Shown here: one piece after another, positions 33,905 to 42,805 of the stretch
Numbering within the stretch: the first letter of the stretch is position 1
Layout: every line of letters starts with the position of its first letter
From: Streptomyces sp. NRRL B-24085
GTDB taxonomy: Bacteria > Actinomycetota > Actinomycetes > Streptomycetales > Streptomycetaceae
Reading direction: 5' to 3'
NCBI RefSeq assembly: GCF_001282115.1
Contig: NZ_LJBR01000069.1
Coordinates: forward strand, 1-64,000
DNA length: 64,000 nt
The notes under the pieces: generated by a model
Seen by the model: the letters and a program-made list of their open reading frames with translations, nothing else
Database searches by the model: none
What the model was told of the DNA's origin: nothing
Program-made: the position numbers and the translations under genes

Positions 33905-34597
33905 TCAGGGGCGAGCGAACTCGCGAAGGTGAACCATGAGGGCGTCGACGTCGCTCAGGTCAGGGAGAACAAGGTGGGCGCCGGCTTGTCGTAGCTCGTC
34001 TTCGCTGTTGACTCCGGATGCCACCGCCACGATGTGCGCGCCTGATGTGATGGCGGCATCGACATCGCGGGGGGTGTCGCCGACGAGCACCACGGCGGTG
34101 TCGTCCGGAAGGTCGTAGACGGCCCGGACCCTGCTCCGCGCCACGTCCACCAACGCCGCCCTGTCAGCGGAGTCGGCACCGTAGGCGCCGACTCTGAGGT
34201 CCACGAGGGCGTCCAGTTCGAAGGCGCCGAGTTTCACCCGCGCGTTCGCAGCGATGTTCCCCGTAAGGACGGAGGAGACCATGTCGTCCTCCTCTGCCAC
34301 GGCCTTGAGGGCTTGGCGAACTCCTGGCAGAACCCGGCCCCTCTGGTTGAGGTCCGCTTCACGGCCTGCCCCTGCCGCCTCCAGCGCGACCAGCGCGTCT
34401 TCCCACGCAGGCGGTTCCAGGCCGTGATCGTGGAACATGCCCGCGATGATCAACCGGTCCGTCCGACCCTCCGTGCGTGCGGGACGTACCGGCACCCGAC
34501 CGGCGAGAGCCGTGAACGCGGCGGCATAAATCTCTTTGCTGACACCGGCGTTGTCGATGAGGGTGTGGTCGATGTCCCAGAGCACGATGAGCGGCAT
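33905..34597 (-). CDS. HAD hydrolase, phosphoglycolate phosphatase-like
   Basis: A 230-residue HAD phosphatase: DIDHTLIDN (catalytic DxD), cap domain, TGN (motif II), and VLVGDTPRDVDAA (motif IV), with the typical C-terminal IVAVASGVNSEDELRQAGAHLVLPDLSDVDAL. All catalytic residues are present. Start ATG 34597; the longer frame overlaps the divergent regulator. Single minus-strand gene 150 bp upstream of the nine-gene operon and divergent from the XRE-PLD gene. Confidence 0.87.
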   Translation of the reverse strand: MPLIVLWDIDHTLIDNAGVSKEIYAAAFTALAGRVPVRPARTEGRTDRLIIAGMFHDHGLEPPAWEDALVALEAAGAGREADLNQRGRVLPGVRQALKAVAEEDDMVSSVLTGNIAANARVKLGAFELDALVDLRVGAYGADSADRAALVDVARSRVRAVYDLPDDTAVVLVGDTPRDVDAAITSGAHIVAVASGVNSEDELRQAGAHLVLPDLSDVDALMVHLREFARP

Positions 34598-34684
34598 CCT
34601 GCCAGCGTAAGCACACCGCTCGCGTGCTCTCGATGAGCCGGTCGTCCTTGCGAGTGTGACCATGGGTGCGATTGGATTATCCGA

Positions 34685-35455
34685 GTGAATGAACGATTGC
34701 GCTCGGCACTCGTCCAGCGGGGGATCACCGAAGAAGATCTCGCCGAGTTCTGTTCCGTCGACCCCAAGACCGTGGGGCGCTGGCTCTCCGGAAGGGTGCC
34801 CCACCGTCGGCACCGCTTCGTCGTCGCGAAGCACCTGCAAGTGGACGAGGTCTACCTCTGGCCGAACGACCGCCAGCGACCGGTGCACCTCGAAGCACTA
34901 CGGTCGGAGATCGTCGAGGTCTACCCGAACCGCGCCAGCGTTCCCAGGGACGTCTGGATCTCCCTCCTGCTCGGCGCCGTGAAGCACATCGATGTCCTCG
35001 TCTTCTCCGGTACCTTCTTCGCCCAGACCAACCCACACATCGCCCGCATGCTGCAGGAACGTGCGCAGGCCGGAGTCAAGGTCCGACTGTGCTTCGGCGA
35101 TCCATATGGAGAAGCGGTGGCCGTCCGGGGGCGCGAGGAAGGGATCGGTGACACGCTCGCCGCGAAGATCCGGGCGTCACTGACGTACTACCGTGCCCTG
35201 TTCGGCGCCCCCGGCTGCGAGGTACGGCTGCACGACACGACGCTGTACAACTCGATCTTCCGGTACGACGATCAGTTACTGGTCAATCCGCACATTTGGG
35301 GCCAGCCGGCAAGCGCCAACCCGCTCTTCCAGCTCCGACGCGCGGACGGCACCGACTGGTGCGACCGCTACACCGAGAGCTTCGAAGCCGTATGGAACAC
35401 CGCGCGCCCTTGGGCGCCCGACCGTCAGGAGCACCACCAGCGTGGGCAGGACTGA
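34685..35455 (+). CDS. HTH regulator with C-terminal PLD-like domain
   Basis: A 256-residue protein: an XRE-type HTH at residues ~5-45 (LVQRGITEEDLAEFCSVDPKTVGRWLSG) and a phospholipase-D-like C-terminal domain (DVLVFSGTFFAQTNPHIARMLQERAQAGVKVRLCFGDP), without the HKD motif. Such proteins are regularly paired with NUDIX genes in Streptomyces, as here (14-bp overlap), and may sense a nucleotide. GTG start. Confidence 0.8.
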   Translation: MNERLRSALVQRGITEEDLAEFCSVDPKTVGRWLSGRVPHRRHRFVVAKHLQVDEVYLWPNDRQRPVHLEALRSEIVEVYPNRASVPRDVWISLLLGAVKHIDVLVFSGTFFAQTNPHIARMLQERAQAGVKVRLCFGDPYGEAVAVRGREEGIGDTLAAKIRASLTYYRALFGAPGCEVRLHDTTLYNSIFRYDDQLLVNPHIWGQPASANPLFQLRRADGTDWCDRYTESFEAVWNTARPWAPDRQEHHQRGQD

Positions 35456-35909
35456 GTACTACAACGACCCGATGGCACCCAAGGCCAACACCCTGATCCC
35501 AGCCAGCAACCTCCTCGTCGTCAACAGCGAAGGCGCGATCCTGCTCCAGCGGCGCCGCGACACCGGACAGTGGGCCCTGCCAGGTGGCGCCCAGGACATC
35601 GGGGAGAGCCCCGCGCAGTGCGCCGTGCGCGAATGCGAGGAGGAGACCGGCATCGTCGCCGAAGTCACCGGGTTCCTCGGTGTCTACTCCAACCCGGCGC
35701 ACATCATCGAGTACACCGATGGAGAGATCCGGCAGCAGTACGAAGCCGCCTACATCGGCCGCCCGGTCGGTGGCGCTCCGACGGTGAACGACGAAGCCGA
35801 CGGCGTGCGCTGGGTTCTGCCAGAGGAACTCGACGGCCTCGACATCCACGCGAGCATGCGGGAGCAGATCGGCCACTACCTCTCCGGCAAATACCCGTAT
35901 CTGGGCTGA
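35442..35909 (+). CDS. NUDIX hydrolase
   Basis: A 155-residue pyrophosphohydrolase with a complete NUDIX box, GGAQDIGESPAQCAVRECEEETGI (about residues 44-67): all Glu and Arg residues present. GTG 35442 lies inside the end of the regulator gene, with AGGAG upstream; an ATG at 35472 is a possible shorter start. Substrate probably a nucleoside diphosphate derivative. Confidence 0.88.
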   Translation: MGRTEYYNDPMAPKANTLIPASNLLVVNSEGAILLQRRRDTGQWALPGGAQDIGESPAQCAVRECEEETGIVAEVTGFLGVYSNPAHIIEYTDGEIRQQYEAAYIGRPVGGAPTVNDEADGVRWVLPEELDGLDIHASMREQIGHYLSGKYPYLG

Positions 35910-35916
35910 GCCGGGC

Positions 35917-36480
35917 CTATACCGTCAGCCCAGCCGCGTCGGCTCGCGCCTGCACCCGCGCCACACTCTCGTGGATGGCGGGTGCGGCTCTGCGGATGAA
36001 GCGTCCGACCACGCTGTCCGTTCCGTAGCGACCGAGGATCTCGTCCACCCGCGCATACGACGTCGTTGGCGATCCGTCGGGAGTGGTGGTCATGTCGCAG
36101 TACACCAGGGCATCCACCAGGACTTCGTCGTCCAGCTGCGGAAACTCCCTCGTCAGGATCTCCCGCAGCCCACGTTCCTCGGCTTCGAGCAGGGCGAAGG
36201 AATGGTTGGCCACCAGCCGCACGACCCGCTCTTCCACCCCAGGCAGCGTTCGCAGGTGGCGAGCCCCGTCCAGAGGGTGGAAGCCCGTCAGCGCCACGAC
36301 CGGCGCATACCCGATGTCGTGCAGCACCGCGGCTGCGACCAGCTCCTCGCCATCATCTCCGAGGGCCGGAGCCAGCGACTCGGCGCGGGCCGCCACCCCG
36401 CGAGTGTGAGCCCACCGGCGAGGCAGGGACTCAGCGAGCAGGGACTCCGCGAGTTCGTATGCCCAACCGACCACAGCCAT
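35917..36480 (-). CDS. HD-domain protein
   Basis: A 187-residue protein with an HD phosphohydrolase fold: HTRGVAARAESLAP (first His), AAVLHDIGYAPV (HD), NHSFALLEAEERG and a late ALVYCDMTT (Asp). Small HD proteins of this type hydrolyse nucleotides or other phosphate esters. ATG 36480. It converges on the NUDIX gene with a 7-bp gap. Confidence 0.85.
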   Translation of the reverse strand: MAVVGWAYELAESLLAESLPRRWAHTRGVAARAESLAPALGDDGEELVAAAVLHDIGYAPVVALTGFHPLDGARHLRTLPGVEERVVRLVANHSFALLEAEERGLREILTREFPQLDDEVLVDALVYCDMTTTPDGSPTTSYARVDEILGRYGTDSVVGRFIRRAAPAIHESVARVQARADAAGLTV

Positions 36481-36623
36481 GGCAGCGAGCGTACCTTCCG
36501 ATCACGCGGCGGAGCAGGGATCAGGTGTGTCGGCTCCGTCGTCAACCTTGCACGGGATGTCGCGCCTGGCGGGAGACGTTGTGTCTGCTCACCTCTGGGT
36601 CCTTCTGTCGGATGTCGAATCGT

Positions 36624-38594
36624 TCAGAACAAGGCTGGCTGGTTCAGCGGCACGTTCTCTTCGGAGTCGGCCGGGGCTGGTACACGCCCGGAGCGCTCGT
36701 TCTGCAGGTCCCACAGTTCACGGAACAAGCCGTCGCGCTGGGCCAGCAGTTCGTCGGGAGTGCCCTGCTGGATCACATGCCCCTTGTCCAATACAACGAC
36801 GCGGTCTGCGACGGTCACGTTGGTGAGCCTGTGGGTGACCAAGACGACTGCGCGGTCGGCGGCGAGGCGGCGCAGTCCGGTGAAGATACGGTGCTCGGCC
36901 CTCGGGTCGAGGGCAGCCGTCGGCTCGTCCATGACGAGCAGTCCGGCCGGCCGATGGAACGCCCGGGCGAGCGCGATCCTCTGCCACTGCCCACCGGACA
37001 GTTCCTGACCGCCCCACCACTCCTTGGCCAGCAGGGTGTTCAACCCGCTGCGCAACCCATCGACGACCTCGTCGGCACCTGCGGCACGCGCTGCGGCGAG
37101 CACCGCGTCGTCTCCTTCCTCGGTGGACTGGCCGAGGGTGATGTTCTCCCTCGCAGACAGAGGCCAGTTCGCGTAGGACTGCGGTACGACCGCGACACGG
37201 TTCCAGGCGGCATACGCGTCCAAGTCTCTGGTGTCGGTGCCGTCCCAGGAGACGGCTCCTTGATCAGGTAGGTACAGCGCTGAGAGGATCTTGCTAAGGG
37301 TGGTCTTGCCTGAGCCGTTCTCGCCGACCAGCGCGACGACTTCGCCTCGCCGGACCTCCAGGGACACGTCGTGGAGAGCAGGTCGGTCGGCGCTCGGGTA
37401 CTTGAAGGTGATGTTCTCGGCGCGGACGACCATGGGCGCGGTCGGCACCCGAGGGCCGCGGTCGATGCGGTGGCCGCCGGCTTCGTCGATGAAGTCCGCC
37501 CAGTCGTCCAAGTACATTCCCGTGCGGAAGAGTTGGGCTCCGTAACCGACGATCCCGTCCAGTCCCGCGCTGACGCGGCCCAGCGCGAGGAACGCGGTGC
37601 CGAGCGCGGCGACCGTGATCTGCCCGGCGGACACCAACAACGCCAACGCCACCCACACGAGCGCGTGGGCGAGACCTCCCGCAGCCCCACCCACAAGGGA
37701 GATCCTGGCAGAGCGCCAGCTGGCCTGGTCGGTCGTCGCGTCAATCCGCGACCCAGCCGTGCGGTACTTGTCGAGCAGGAACGGCGCCATGGTGCCCGAG
37801 CGGACTTGGTCGGCGGTCTGCTTGTCGACCATGTACCAGCGCAGCATGCCCAGTAGCCGCCGGTCCTTCGACGTGGCAAGCGAGGCGATGTAGCTGATAC
37901 GTGCTGCCCTCACGCTGGCCAGGCCCTTCGGCAGGGCCGCCGTGACGAGCAGAGGCAGAAGGATCGGGTGCACAGCGGTCAGAACGGACGCTGACGCGAT
38001 CAGCGATGCCGATGCGGCGAGGATGTACTGGGCTTGGGTGAGAAGGTCCCTGGACACCTCCACTCCCCGGTCGGCCGCGTCCCAGCGGTCGTTGTATCCG
38101 GGGTTGTCGTACGCGGCCAGTTCCGCCTTCGTCGCCGCGTCTAGGAGCTTGAGTTCGGCCTCCCGGGCGATACGCGGGGCCAATCGGGCCGACAGCGCTG
38201 TGGAGACAATACCCAGCAGGGCGCGCAGACCGATGGCACCCGACAGGACGACAAGGGAAGGTACGGCGGCGCGGAGCTGGTCGCCGCTGATGTGCTGCGA
38301 GGCGATCAGCGGCTTGATCACCCCGGTAGTGGCCATCAGCCCGAACGCCTCCAGCACGCCGGAGAGGAGCTGAACGCCGAGCAGCGCGATGACCGCGGTG
38401 CGGTCCACCTGCCAGCCCAATGCGAGGGAGCGGCGGATCAGCTGGGGCAGACGCTTGGCCATCGAGCGGGTCGTGATCGCGTTGGCAGCCTCGATGCGGC
38501 GATCGCCGGGGATGACGAACTTCAGTTCCTCGTCCGAGACCTCCGACTCGTCCGTCGGCGCGGTTGTCCCGGCGGGCTTTGGGATGGTTGTCAT
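36624..38594 (-). CDS. ABC exporter, fused permease-ATPase
   Basis: A 656-residue half-transporter: ~80-residue cytoplasmic lead, six membrane helices (about residues 65-330), then an ATPase with Walker A GENGSGKT, signature ELSGGQ, Walker B LLVMDEPTAALD and H-loop VTHR. No C39 peptidase domain. It would act as a homodimer exporting a small molecule or peptide. ATG 38594 overlaps the stop of a 38-codon ORF (TGATG), which itself overlaps another small ORF reaching back to the APH gene. Confidence 0.9.
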   Translation of the reverse strand: MTTIPKPAGTTAPTDESEVSDEELKFVIPGDRRIEAANAITTRSMAKRLPQLIRRSLALGWQVDRTAVIALLGVQLLSGVLEAFGLMATTGVIKPLIASQHISGDQLRAAVPSLVVLSGAIGLRALLGIVSTALSARLAPRIAREAELKLLDAATKAELAAYDNPGYNDRWDAADRGVEVSRDLLTQAQYILAASASLIASASVLTAVHPILLPLLVTAALPKGLASVRAARISYIASLATSKDRRLLGMLRWYMVDKQTADQVRSGTMAPFLLDKYRTAGSRIDATTDQASWRSARISLVGGAAGGLAHALVWVALALLVSAGQITVAALGTAFLALGRVSAGLDGIVGYGAQLFRTGMYLDDWADFIDEAGGHRIDRGPRVPTAPMVVRAENITFKYPSADRPALHDVSLEVRRGEVVALVGENGSGKTTLSKILSALYLPDQGAVSWDGTDTRDLDAYAAWNRVAVVPQSYANWPLSARENITLGQSTEEGDDAVLAAARAAGADEVVDGLRSGLNTLLAKEWWGGQELSGGQWQRIALARAFHRPAGLLVMDEPTAALDPRAEHRIFTGLRRLAADRAVVLVTHRLTNVTVADRVVVLDKGHVIQQGTPDELLAQRDGLFRELWDLQNERSGRVPAPADSEENVPLNQPALF

Positions 38595-38710
38595 CAGCTC
38601 CAGCCCTCCGTGGACTTGCGGTGCCCGACCAGGGGCGTACGGGATCCCAGCGCAGCACGCCGTTCGCGGATGAGTAACGGGTGCGGGCCGGTCACGGTTC
38701 GATGCGCCAA
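38594..38710 (-). CDS. Small ORF (38 aa) coupled to the ABC exporter
   Basis: TTG start at 38710 with GGGGG five bases upstream; 38 residues (MAHRTVTGPHPLLIRERR... ending STEGWS), basic with a Thr/Ser-containing tail. Its stop overlaps the exporter start (TGATG). It could be an exported peptide precursor or simply a coupling leader. Confidence 0.4.
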   Translation of the reverse strand: MAHRTVTGPHPLLIRERRAALGSRTPLVGHRKSTEGWS

Positions 38711-38796
38711 GACGTCCCCCTGTGTGGTGTAGGTGGTTGAGGTTGTCGCTCGTCGGTCGTTTCGTTCGGCACGGTCGGAACCAGACGGATGGTCAC
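38692..38796 (-). CDS. Small ORF (34 aa) coupled to the APH gene
   Basis: GTG at 38796 overlaps the APH stop (GTGA); 34 residues (MTIRLVPTVPNETTDERQ... ending SWRIEP), rich in Pro, Thr and Arg. It overlaps the next small ORF by 19 bp. No family recognised; may be a real micropeptide. Confidence 0.4.
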   Translation of the reverse strand: MTIRLVPTVPNETTDERQPQPPTPHRGTSWRIEP

Positions 38797-39839
38797 GCCG
38801 TGCCTCCACTCGCTCCGAGGGCGGTGAGCTCGTCTTCGAGGCCCTCAAGGTCACCGAGCAGGTGGCGGATTGCGATCTGGCGCTCACGCCAGTAGCGCTT
38901 CAGATCCGTCTCCGCCTCTCCGGGCAGGTCGTACTCGGCTGTGGTGGCCCCGTAGAGGCTGGACAGCATGTACAGCAGGGCGATCCGAGCGCAGGCCCGC
39001 ACTTCCCGAATCGGAAGGCTGGGGTGCTCCGAGCGGTAGGCCCTAGCCATGGCCAGGGCGCAAGCGGCCCACTCGGTGCTGGTCGCGACGGTGCGCGGGT
39101 CGAACGCCGCCCGCCCCAGCTCCCAGGCCGGCAGCGCGCCGGCGCAGCGGAAGTCGATGACGCCGGTGACGGCATCGGCGAGGGTGATCAGATTGGTGCG
39201 GGTCAGGTCCGCGTGCAGCGCCTGTTCGACCAGCGTCTCGGGGAGGTGAGCCCTCAACCGGGGGACGTGAGCGCGCAGGTCCTCACGCCGCTGGTCGAGA
39301 TCGGCACGCAGTTCATCCAGATGGTCGTGGCCTTGGCGCCTGGCCCTGGCCATCACGGTGTCGCATCTCGCTACCGCGTCCTCGACGGGCTCGGTCCGCC
39401 AGCGGGTGTGCTGTACGCGCCTGGGCATCGGATACGCAGCGAGCGCACGGTGCATGCGCCCCATAACGACGCCGATGTGCTCGGCGAGCCGGATCGTCAT
39501 CGCCGACGAGGTCACCCGGCCGGGAGCCTCGTCGACCACGGCCCAAGCGCTGCCTCCCGCGATGGTGACCAGGTTGTCGTCGGCATCGGGCCACACCCGT
39601 GGAACGGGAAGCCTCGCGGCCCGGCAGTACTCCGACATGTCCCACGCATTGCGTGCCGCGTCCAGGTCGGCCATCGAGCGGTACTGCTTGACGAACAGCC
39701 GCACCCCGTCGTCCGTCAGGACTCGCCGGTTGATGGTGTCCGTGCCCATGTGCACCGGTTCGACGACATCGGCGACCAGTCCGTACCTTTCCGCCAACAC
39801 TTCAGCGGCGAGCGTCTCGCCCCAGCCTGCTGCGTTCAT
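38793..39839 (-). CDS. APH/choline-kinase-family phosphotransferase
   Basis: A 348-residue kinase-fold protein. VRLFVKQY carries the ATP-binding Lys; the catalytic loop is LHADLTRTNLI and the metal Asp is in GVIDFRC. The loop has H-x-D and the Asn, so it may be active. No aminoglycoside-resistance subfamily recognised. Second of two APH-family genes in a row, leading through small ORFs into the ABC exporter; ATG 39839. Confidence 0.8.
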   Translation of the reverse strand: MNAAGWGETLAAEVLAERYGLVADVVEPVHMGTDTINRRVLTDDGVRLFVKQYRSMADLDAARNAWDMSEYCRAARLPVPRVWPDADDNLVTIAGGSAWAVVDEAPGRVTSSAMTIRLAEHIGVVMGRMHRALAAYPMPRRVQHTRWRTEPVEDAVARCDTVMARARRQGHDHLDELRADLDQRREDLRAHVPRLRAHLPETLVEQALHADLTRTNLITLADAVTGVIDFRCAGALPAWELGRAAFDPRTVATSTEWAACALAMARAYRSEHPSLPIREVRACARIALLYMLSSLYGATTAEYDLPGEAETDLKRYWRERQIAIRHLLGDLEGLEDELTALGASGGTA

Positions 39840-39903
39840 TCAGATCACCGACCGCCGTGCACAGGGAGACAGCGGTCCGTGCGAACCGTTCCAGATAGGG
39901 TGT

Positions 39904-40797
39904 TCACGCACGCCACCCGCCCCACACGCTCTTGCCGGTCTCCAGACGCAGGTTCTCCAGCATGGTGTGTGCCTCGTCGACCAGTCCGATGTCGCGCTGC
40001 CTGATCCCCCAGTCCAGGCAGTCCAGGGCATCCAGCGCCCCGTACGTCCGGCACGCGATCTGTTCCTCCTCGGTGAGTGGGCGGCCGTATCCGTGGTGGA
40101 AGGCGGCGTTGAGGTCGGGGCGGTTGCACAGGATGCGGTAGCGCAGTCGGCTCAGGTCGCGGTAGGCGGCGGGCCGAAGTTCGGCGCGTTCGAAGTCGAT
40201 GACCCGCAGGCGCTGCTCGGTCTCGTCCCACATCCAGTTCTTGGGCATGTAGTCGCCGTGCTGCGATACCGGCGGCAGGCGTGGAGGGGCCTTCCCGGCG
40301 AGCGTGCGCACCATCGCGAGGTCGTGTTCCGGCGCGTTCCCCGCCGTTCGGTCCAGCAGTCGGGTGACCGTCTCGTCCCAGGCCTCCTCGGTCACTTCCG
40401 GCATCGACTCGTCGGCCGTCGCGGCGTGGAACCGGGCGAGCAGTTCGCCGGCCTGCTCGTAGGCCGCCCGTTCCTGCTCGGCCGGCAGGCGCAGCGTGTC
40501 GAGGCCTCGTCCGGGCACGGCTGTGACCAGGACGGTGCGCGTCTGCGTGTCCGCGGAGACCAGCTCGGGGGCGCGGTCTGCGCCCAGGGCCACGGTCCAC
40601 TTCTCGTACGCGGTCACCTCGCGTCGGTGGAGCTTCGCGCCCGCGTGGCACTTCCCGAACCACCTTTGGCCGCCAGGCCCTTTGACCTCCCAGACGGAAG
40701 GCCGGATGTCTCCGGGCCGGGGATGCTCGGCGACCACCGCGTACGTGTCGGTCGCCGACTCCACCAGGTGGTGGAGCGCACTGGGCATGTCGGTCAA
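39904..40797 (-). CDS. APH-family phosphotransferase
   Basis: A 297-residue kinase-fold protein: RWFGKCH (ATP Lys), catalytic loop SQHGDYMPKNWMW, metal Asp in LRVIDFERAELRP. I chose TTG 40797 because GGAAGGG lies seven bases upstream; an ATG at 40788 has no binding site, and a longer ATG at 40926 adds a disordered stretch. Before the IS insertion its start was about 200 bp from the glnA stop, in the same direction, so it may have been downstream of glnA in one transcript. Confidence 0.8.
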   Translation of the reverse strand: MTDMPSALHHLVESATDTYAVVAEHPRPGDIRPSVWEVKGPGGQRWFGKCHAGAKLHRREVTAYEKWTVALGADRAPELVSADTQTRTVLVTAVPGRGLDTLRLPAEQERAAYEQAGELLARFHAATADESMPEVTEEAWDETVTRLLDRTAGNAPEHDLAMVRTLAGKAPPRLPPVSQHGDYMPKNWMWDETEQRLRVIDFERAELRPAAYRDLSRLRYRILCNRPDLNAAFHHGYGRPLTEEEQIACRTYGALDALDCLDWGIRQRDIGLVDEAHTMLENLRLETGKSVWGGWRA

Positions 40798-40999
40798 CGG
40801 TGCGCCCTTCCGCTCGCCGGGCCGCCCGACCGCGCCACGACGAGTGACAGGTCGGACGCGCTCAGTGTCCTGTTGTGGGGGAGCAGCATGCCAAGGGCCA
40901 CTGACAGTGCGGTCTGAGCTGGTCATCTTTGGCTCGGGATGCGATGAGCGGACCAAGCGGGCACTCACAGAAACCAGAGATCCTTTCGTGGGGAATGGG

Positions 41000-41043
41000 T
41001 CACGCGCGCGCCAGCCACCGCTGCCGCTCGGTATCAGTGACTA
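41000..41043 (-). other. Severed 3' end of glnA on the far side of the IS
   Basis: Reading leftward from the TA at 41042-41043, the minus strand encodes VTDTERQRWLARA followed by TGA at 41002-41000, the expected last residues of a GlnA-type glutamine synthetase. It is in frame with the truncated gene once the element is removed. Confidence 0.9.
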
Positions 41044-41058
41044 AGGGCTGTCCCGTAA
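41044..41058 (+). repeat. Left terminal inverted repeat of the IS
   Basis: AGGGCTGTCCCGTAA, perfectly inverted at 42791-42805. A second, subterminal similarity to the right end (TGATCTTGGTGTGG near 41972) lies next to the transposase, as if this were the older single-gene left end. Confidence 0.9.
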
Positions 41059-41159
41059 CTGGCGGCATGGCCACATGTGTTGTCAGCCGGACGTGGGACG
41101 CGGGGCTGGCGCCCTGATATTCAGGGCACCGGCTGGGGTAGCCGGTCTACGCTGGCCGA

Positions 41160-41939
41160 GTGATTGAGGACGGCTCCACTGACCGCGGCAGTGTCACGAC
41201 AGTGCGACGGATCGGCGCGACGATCCGTAGGCCGACAGGCGCGTGGACACCTGCCGTACACGCCCTGCTGAACCACCTGGAAACGGTGGGATTCAGCAGG
41301 GCTCCCCGCGCGTTGGGCACAGACGGCGCCGACGAAGTGCTGTCGTTGCTCTATGGCGAGCCCGCATTCACGCCCTGGCCAGAAGGTTTGCGCTCCTCAC
41401 ACGGAGTCAGCGAGCTGGGCCGCTGGCTGCGGGGCTACCACGATGCCGTCCGGACCTTCCGGCCGCCGGCCGATGCCCACTGGCTGGGCCAGGAAGAAGA
41501 GTGGCGGCCAGGCATGGTGATCCGACACGGAGACCTCGGGCCGTGGAACTCGATCTGGGACGGCAGTCAGCTTGCTGGCTTTATCGATTGGGACTTCGCG
41601 GCACCCGGCCATGCCATCGACGACTTGGCCCAACTTGCCTGGTACGTCGTCCCTTTGCGGCCTCTGGAGCAGCAGCGACGGGCGTCGGTCACTGGCTCCA
41701 GCACCCTGCGGGCTCGCCTTCATGCACTCTGTGCCGCCTACGGAGAGCAGCCCGTAGCTGTGATCCAGGCGCTGGATGTCCTTCAGTCCCGCGAGGCCGC
41801 GCGCATCGAACGCCTCGGCAGGCAGGGCACCGAGCCATGGGCGACTTTCCTCGCCCGCGGTGACGCGGCTGAGATGTTGGCCGAGCAGTGCTGGATCCGC
41901 TCGGAACGCGACGCACTCTTGGACGCTGGGCGCCAGTGA
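41160..41939 (+). CDS. APH-family phosphotransferase, passenger of the IS
   Basis: A 259-residue kinase-fold protein: catalytic loop IRHGDLGPWNSIW and metal Asp in AGFIDWDFAAPGHAIDDLAQLAW, both intact; the small N-lobe is short. GTG start. It lies inside the element, 43 bp before the transposase and in the same direction. It is a homologue of a large uncharacterised Streptomyces family; drug resistance is possible but not shown. Confidence 0.8.
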   Translation: MIEDGSTDRGSVTTVRRIGATIRRPTGAWTPAVHALLNHLETVGFSRAPRALGTDGADEVLSLLYGEPAFTPWPEGLRSSHGVSELGRWLRGYHDAVRTFRPPADAHWLGQEEEWRPGMVIRHGDLGPWNSIWDGSQLAGFIDWDFAAPGHAIDDLAQLAWYVVPLRPLEQQRRASVTGSSTLRARLHALCAAYGEQPVAVIQALDVLQSREAARIERLGRQGTEPWATFLARGDAAEMLAEQCWIRSERDALLDAGRQ

Positions 41940-41982
41940 CAACCATCTCCAGCCCGTAGACCACGGGTGAGATGATCTTGGT

Positions 41983-42750
41983 GTGGCTGGTGTGATCACG
42001 GCGTCGGAGCCGTCTTGGATAGCCCCGTTCACCGGGGTGAGCCCGCGATGTTTCGGAAGATTGGTGACCGCGCTGCGCCGCGAAGGCGCCGACGAGGTGC
42101 GCCGGGGGCGGCCGTGGGGCCTGCCCCTGGAAGACCGAGTTCTGCTGGTCACGGCGTACTGGCGAACCAACCTGACACTGCGCCAACTCGCGCCGCTGTT
42201 CGGCATCTCGAAGTCCGCCGCGGACCGCGTCATCGCCCAGCTCGGACCGATGCTCGCGCTCCCTCCCCGAAAGCGGTTCCGCAAGGGCACCGTGCTCATC
42301 GTGGACGGCACCCTGGTCCCCACCCGCGACCACGCGGTGGCCGAACAGTCGAAAAACTACCGGTACTCCACCAACCATCAGGTCGTCATCGATGCCGACA
42401 CCTGTCTCGTCGTGGTGATCGGCCGCCCGCTGCCCGGCAACCGCAACGACTGCAGGGCCTGGGCGGAATCCGGCGCCAGGGATGCCGTCGGGGCCACCAT
42501 GACGATCGCCGACGGCGGCTATCCGGGCACCGGCCTGGTGATGCCGCACCGCCGCCGCACGGGCGAGGAACTGCCCGTCTGGAAGGAAGCGCACAACAAG
42601 TCCCACAAGCAGGTACGAGCCCGCGTCGAGCACGTCTTCGCCCGCATGAAGTGCTGGAAGATCCTTCGCGACTGCCGCCTCAAAGGCGACGGAGTCCATC
42701 ACGCCATGCGCGGCATTGCCCGCCTGCACAACCTGAACCTCGCGGGATAG
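41983..42750 (+). CDS. IS5-family transposase
   Basis: A 255-residue DDE transposase: N-terminal HTH (LEDRVLLVTAYWRTNLTLRQLAPLFGISKSAADRVIAQL), first catalytic Asp in LIVDGTLVP, second in MTIADGGYPG, Glu in RARVEHVFARMK. GTG start; single unbroken frame, so no programmed frameshift is needed. All catalytic residues are present and the element should be active. Confidence 0.92.
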   Translation: MAGVITASEPSWIAPFTGVSPRCFGRLVTALRREGADEVRRGRPWGLPLEDRVLLVTAYWRTNLTLRQLAPLFGISKSAADRVIAQLGPMLALPPRKRFRKGTVLIVDGTLVPTRDHAVAEQSKNYRYSTNHQVVIDADTCLVVVIGRPLPGNRNDCRAWAESGARDAVGATMTIADGGYPGTGLVMPHRRRTGEELPVWKEAHNKSHKQVRARVEHVFARMKCWKILRDCRLKGDGVHHAMRGIARLHNLNLAG

Positions 42751-42790
42751 GCGAGCGGTCCCCACCGCCACCGACCACACCGTAGATCAC

Positions 42791-42805
42791 TTACGGGACA
42801 GCCCT
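42791..42805 (-). repeat. Right terminal inverted repeat of the IS
   Basis: Perfect inverse of 41044-41058. Read on the minus strand it supplies the codons for RAVP and the TAA that now end the truncated glutamine synthetase. Confidence 0.9.

Larger units (their letters stand above)
41044..42805 (+). mobile_element. IS5-like element carrying an APH passenger gene
   Basis: A 1762-bp element with perfect 15-bp terminal inverted repeats (AGGGCTGTCCCGTAA, 41044-41058 and its complement 42791-42805), flanked by TA on both sides (41042-41043, 42806-42807). It contains an APH-family gene and an IS5-type transposase. It interrupts glnA: joining the flanks with one TA gives GGC-CTA-GTC-ACT and a full GS C-terminus. 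This shows that both genes arrived as one unit at a CTAG site. Confidence 0.9.

Noticed and set aside
38594..40797. Class V lanthipeptide or thioamitide cluster (APH-like kinases, small ORFs, exporter)
   Set aside because: No HopA1-like lyase, no cysteine-decarboxylase and no recognisable leader/core peptide; kept only as a micro-ORF observation.
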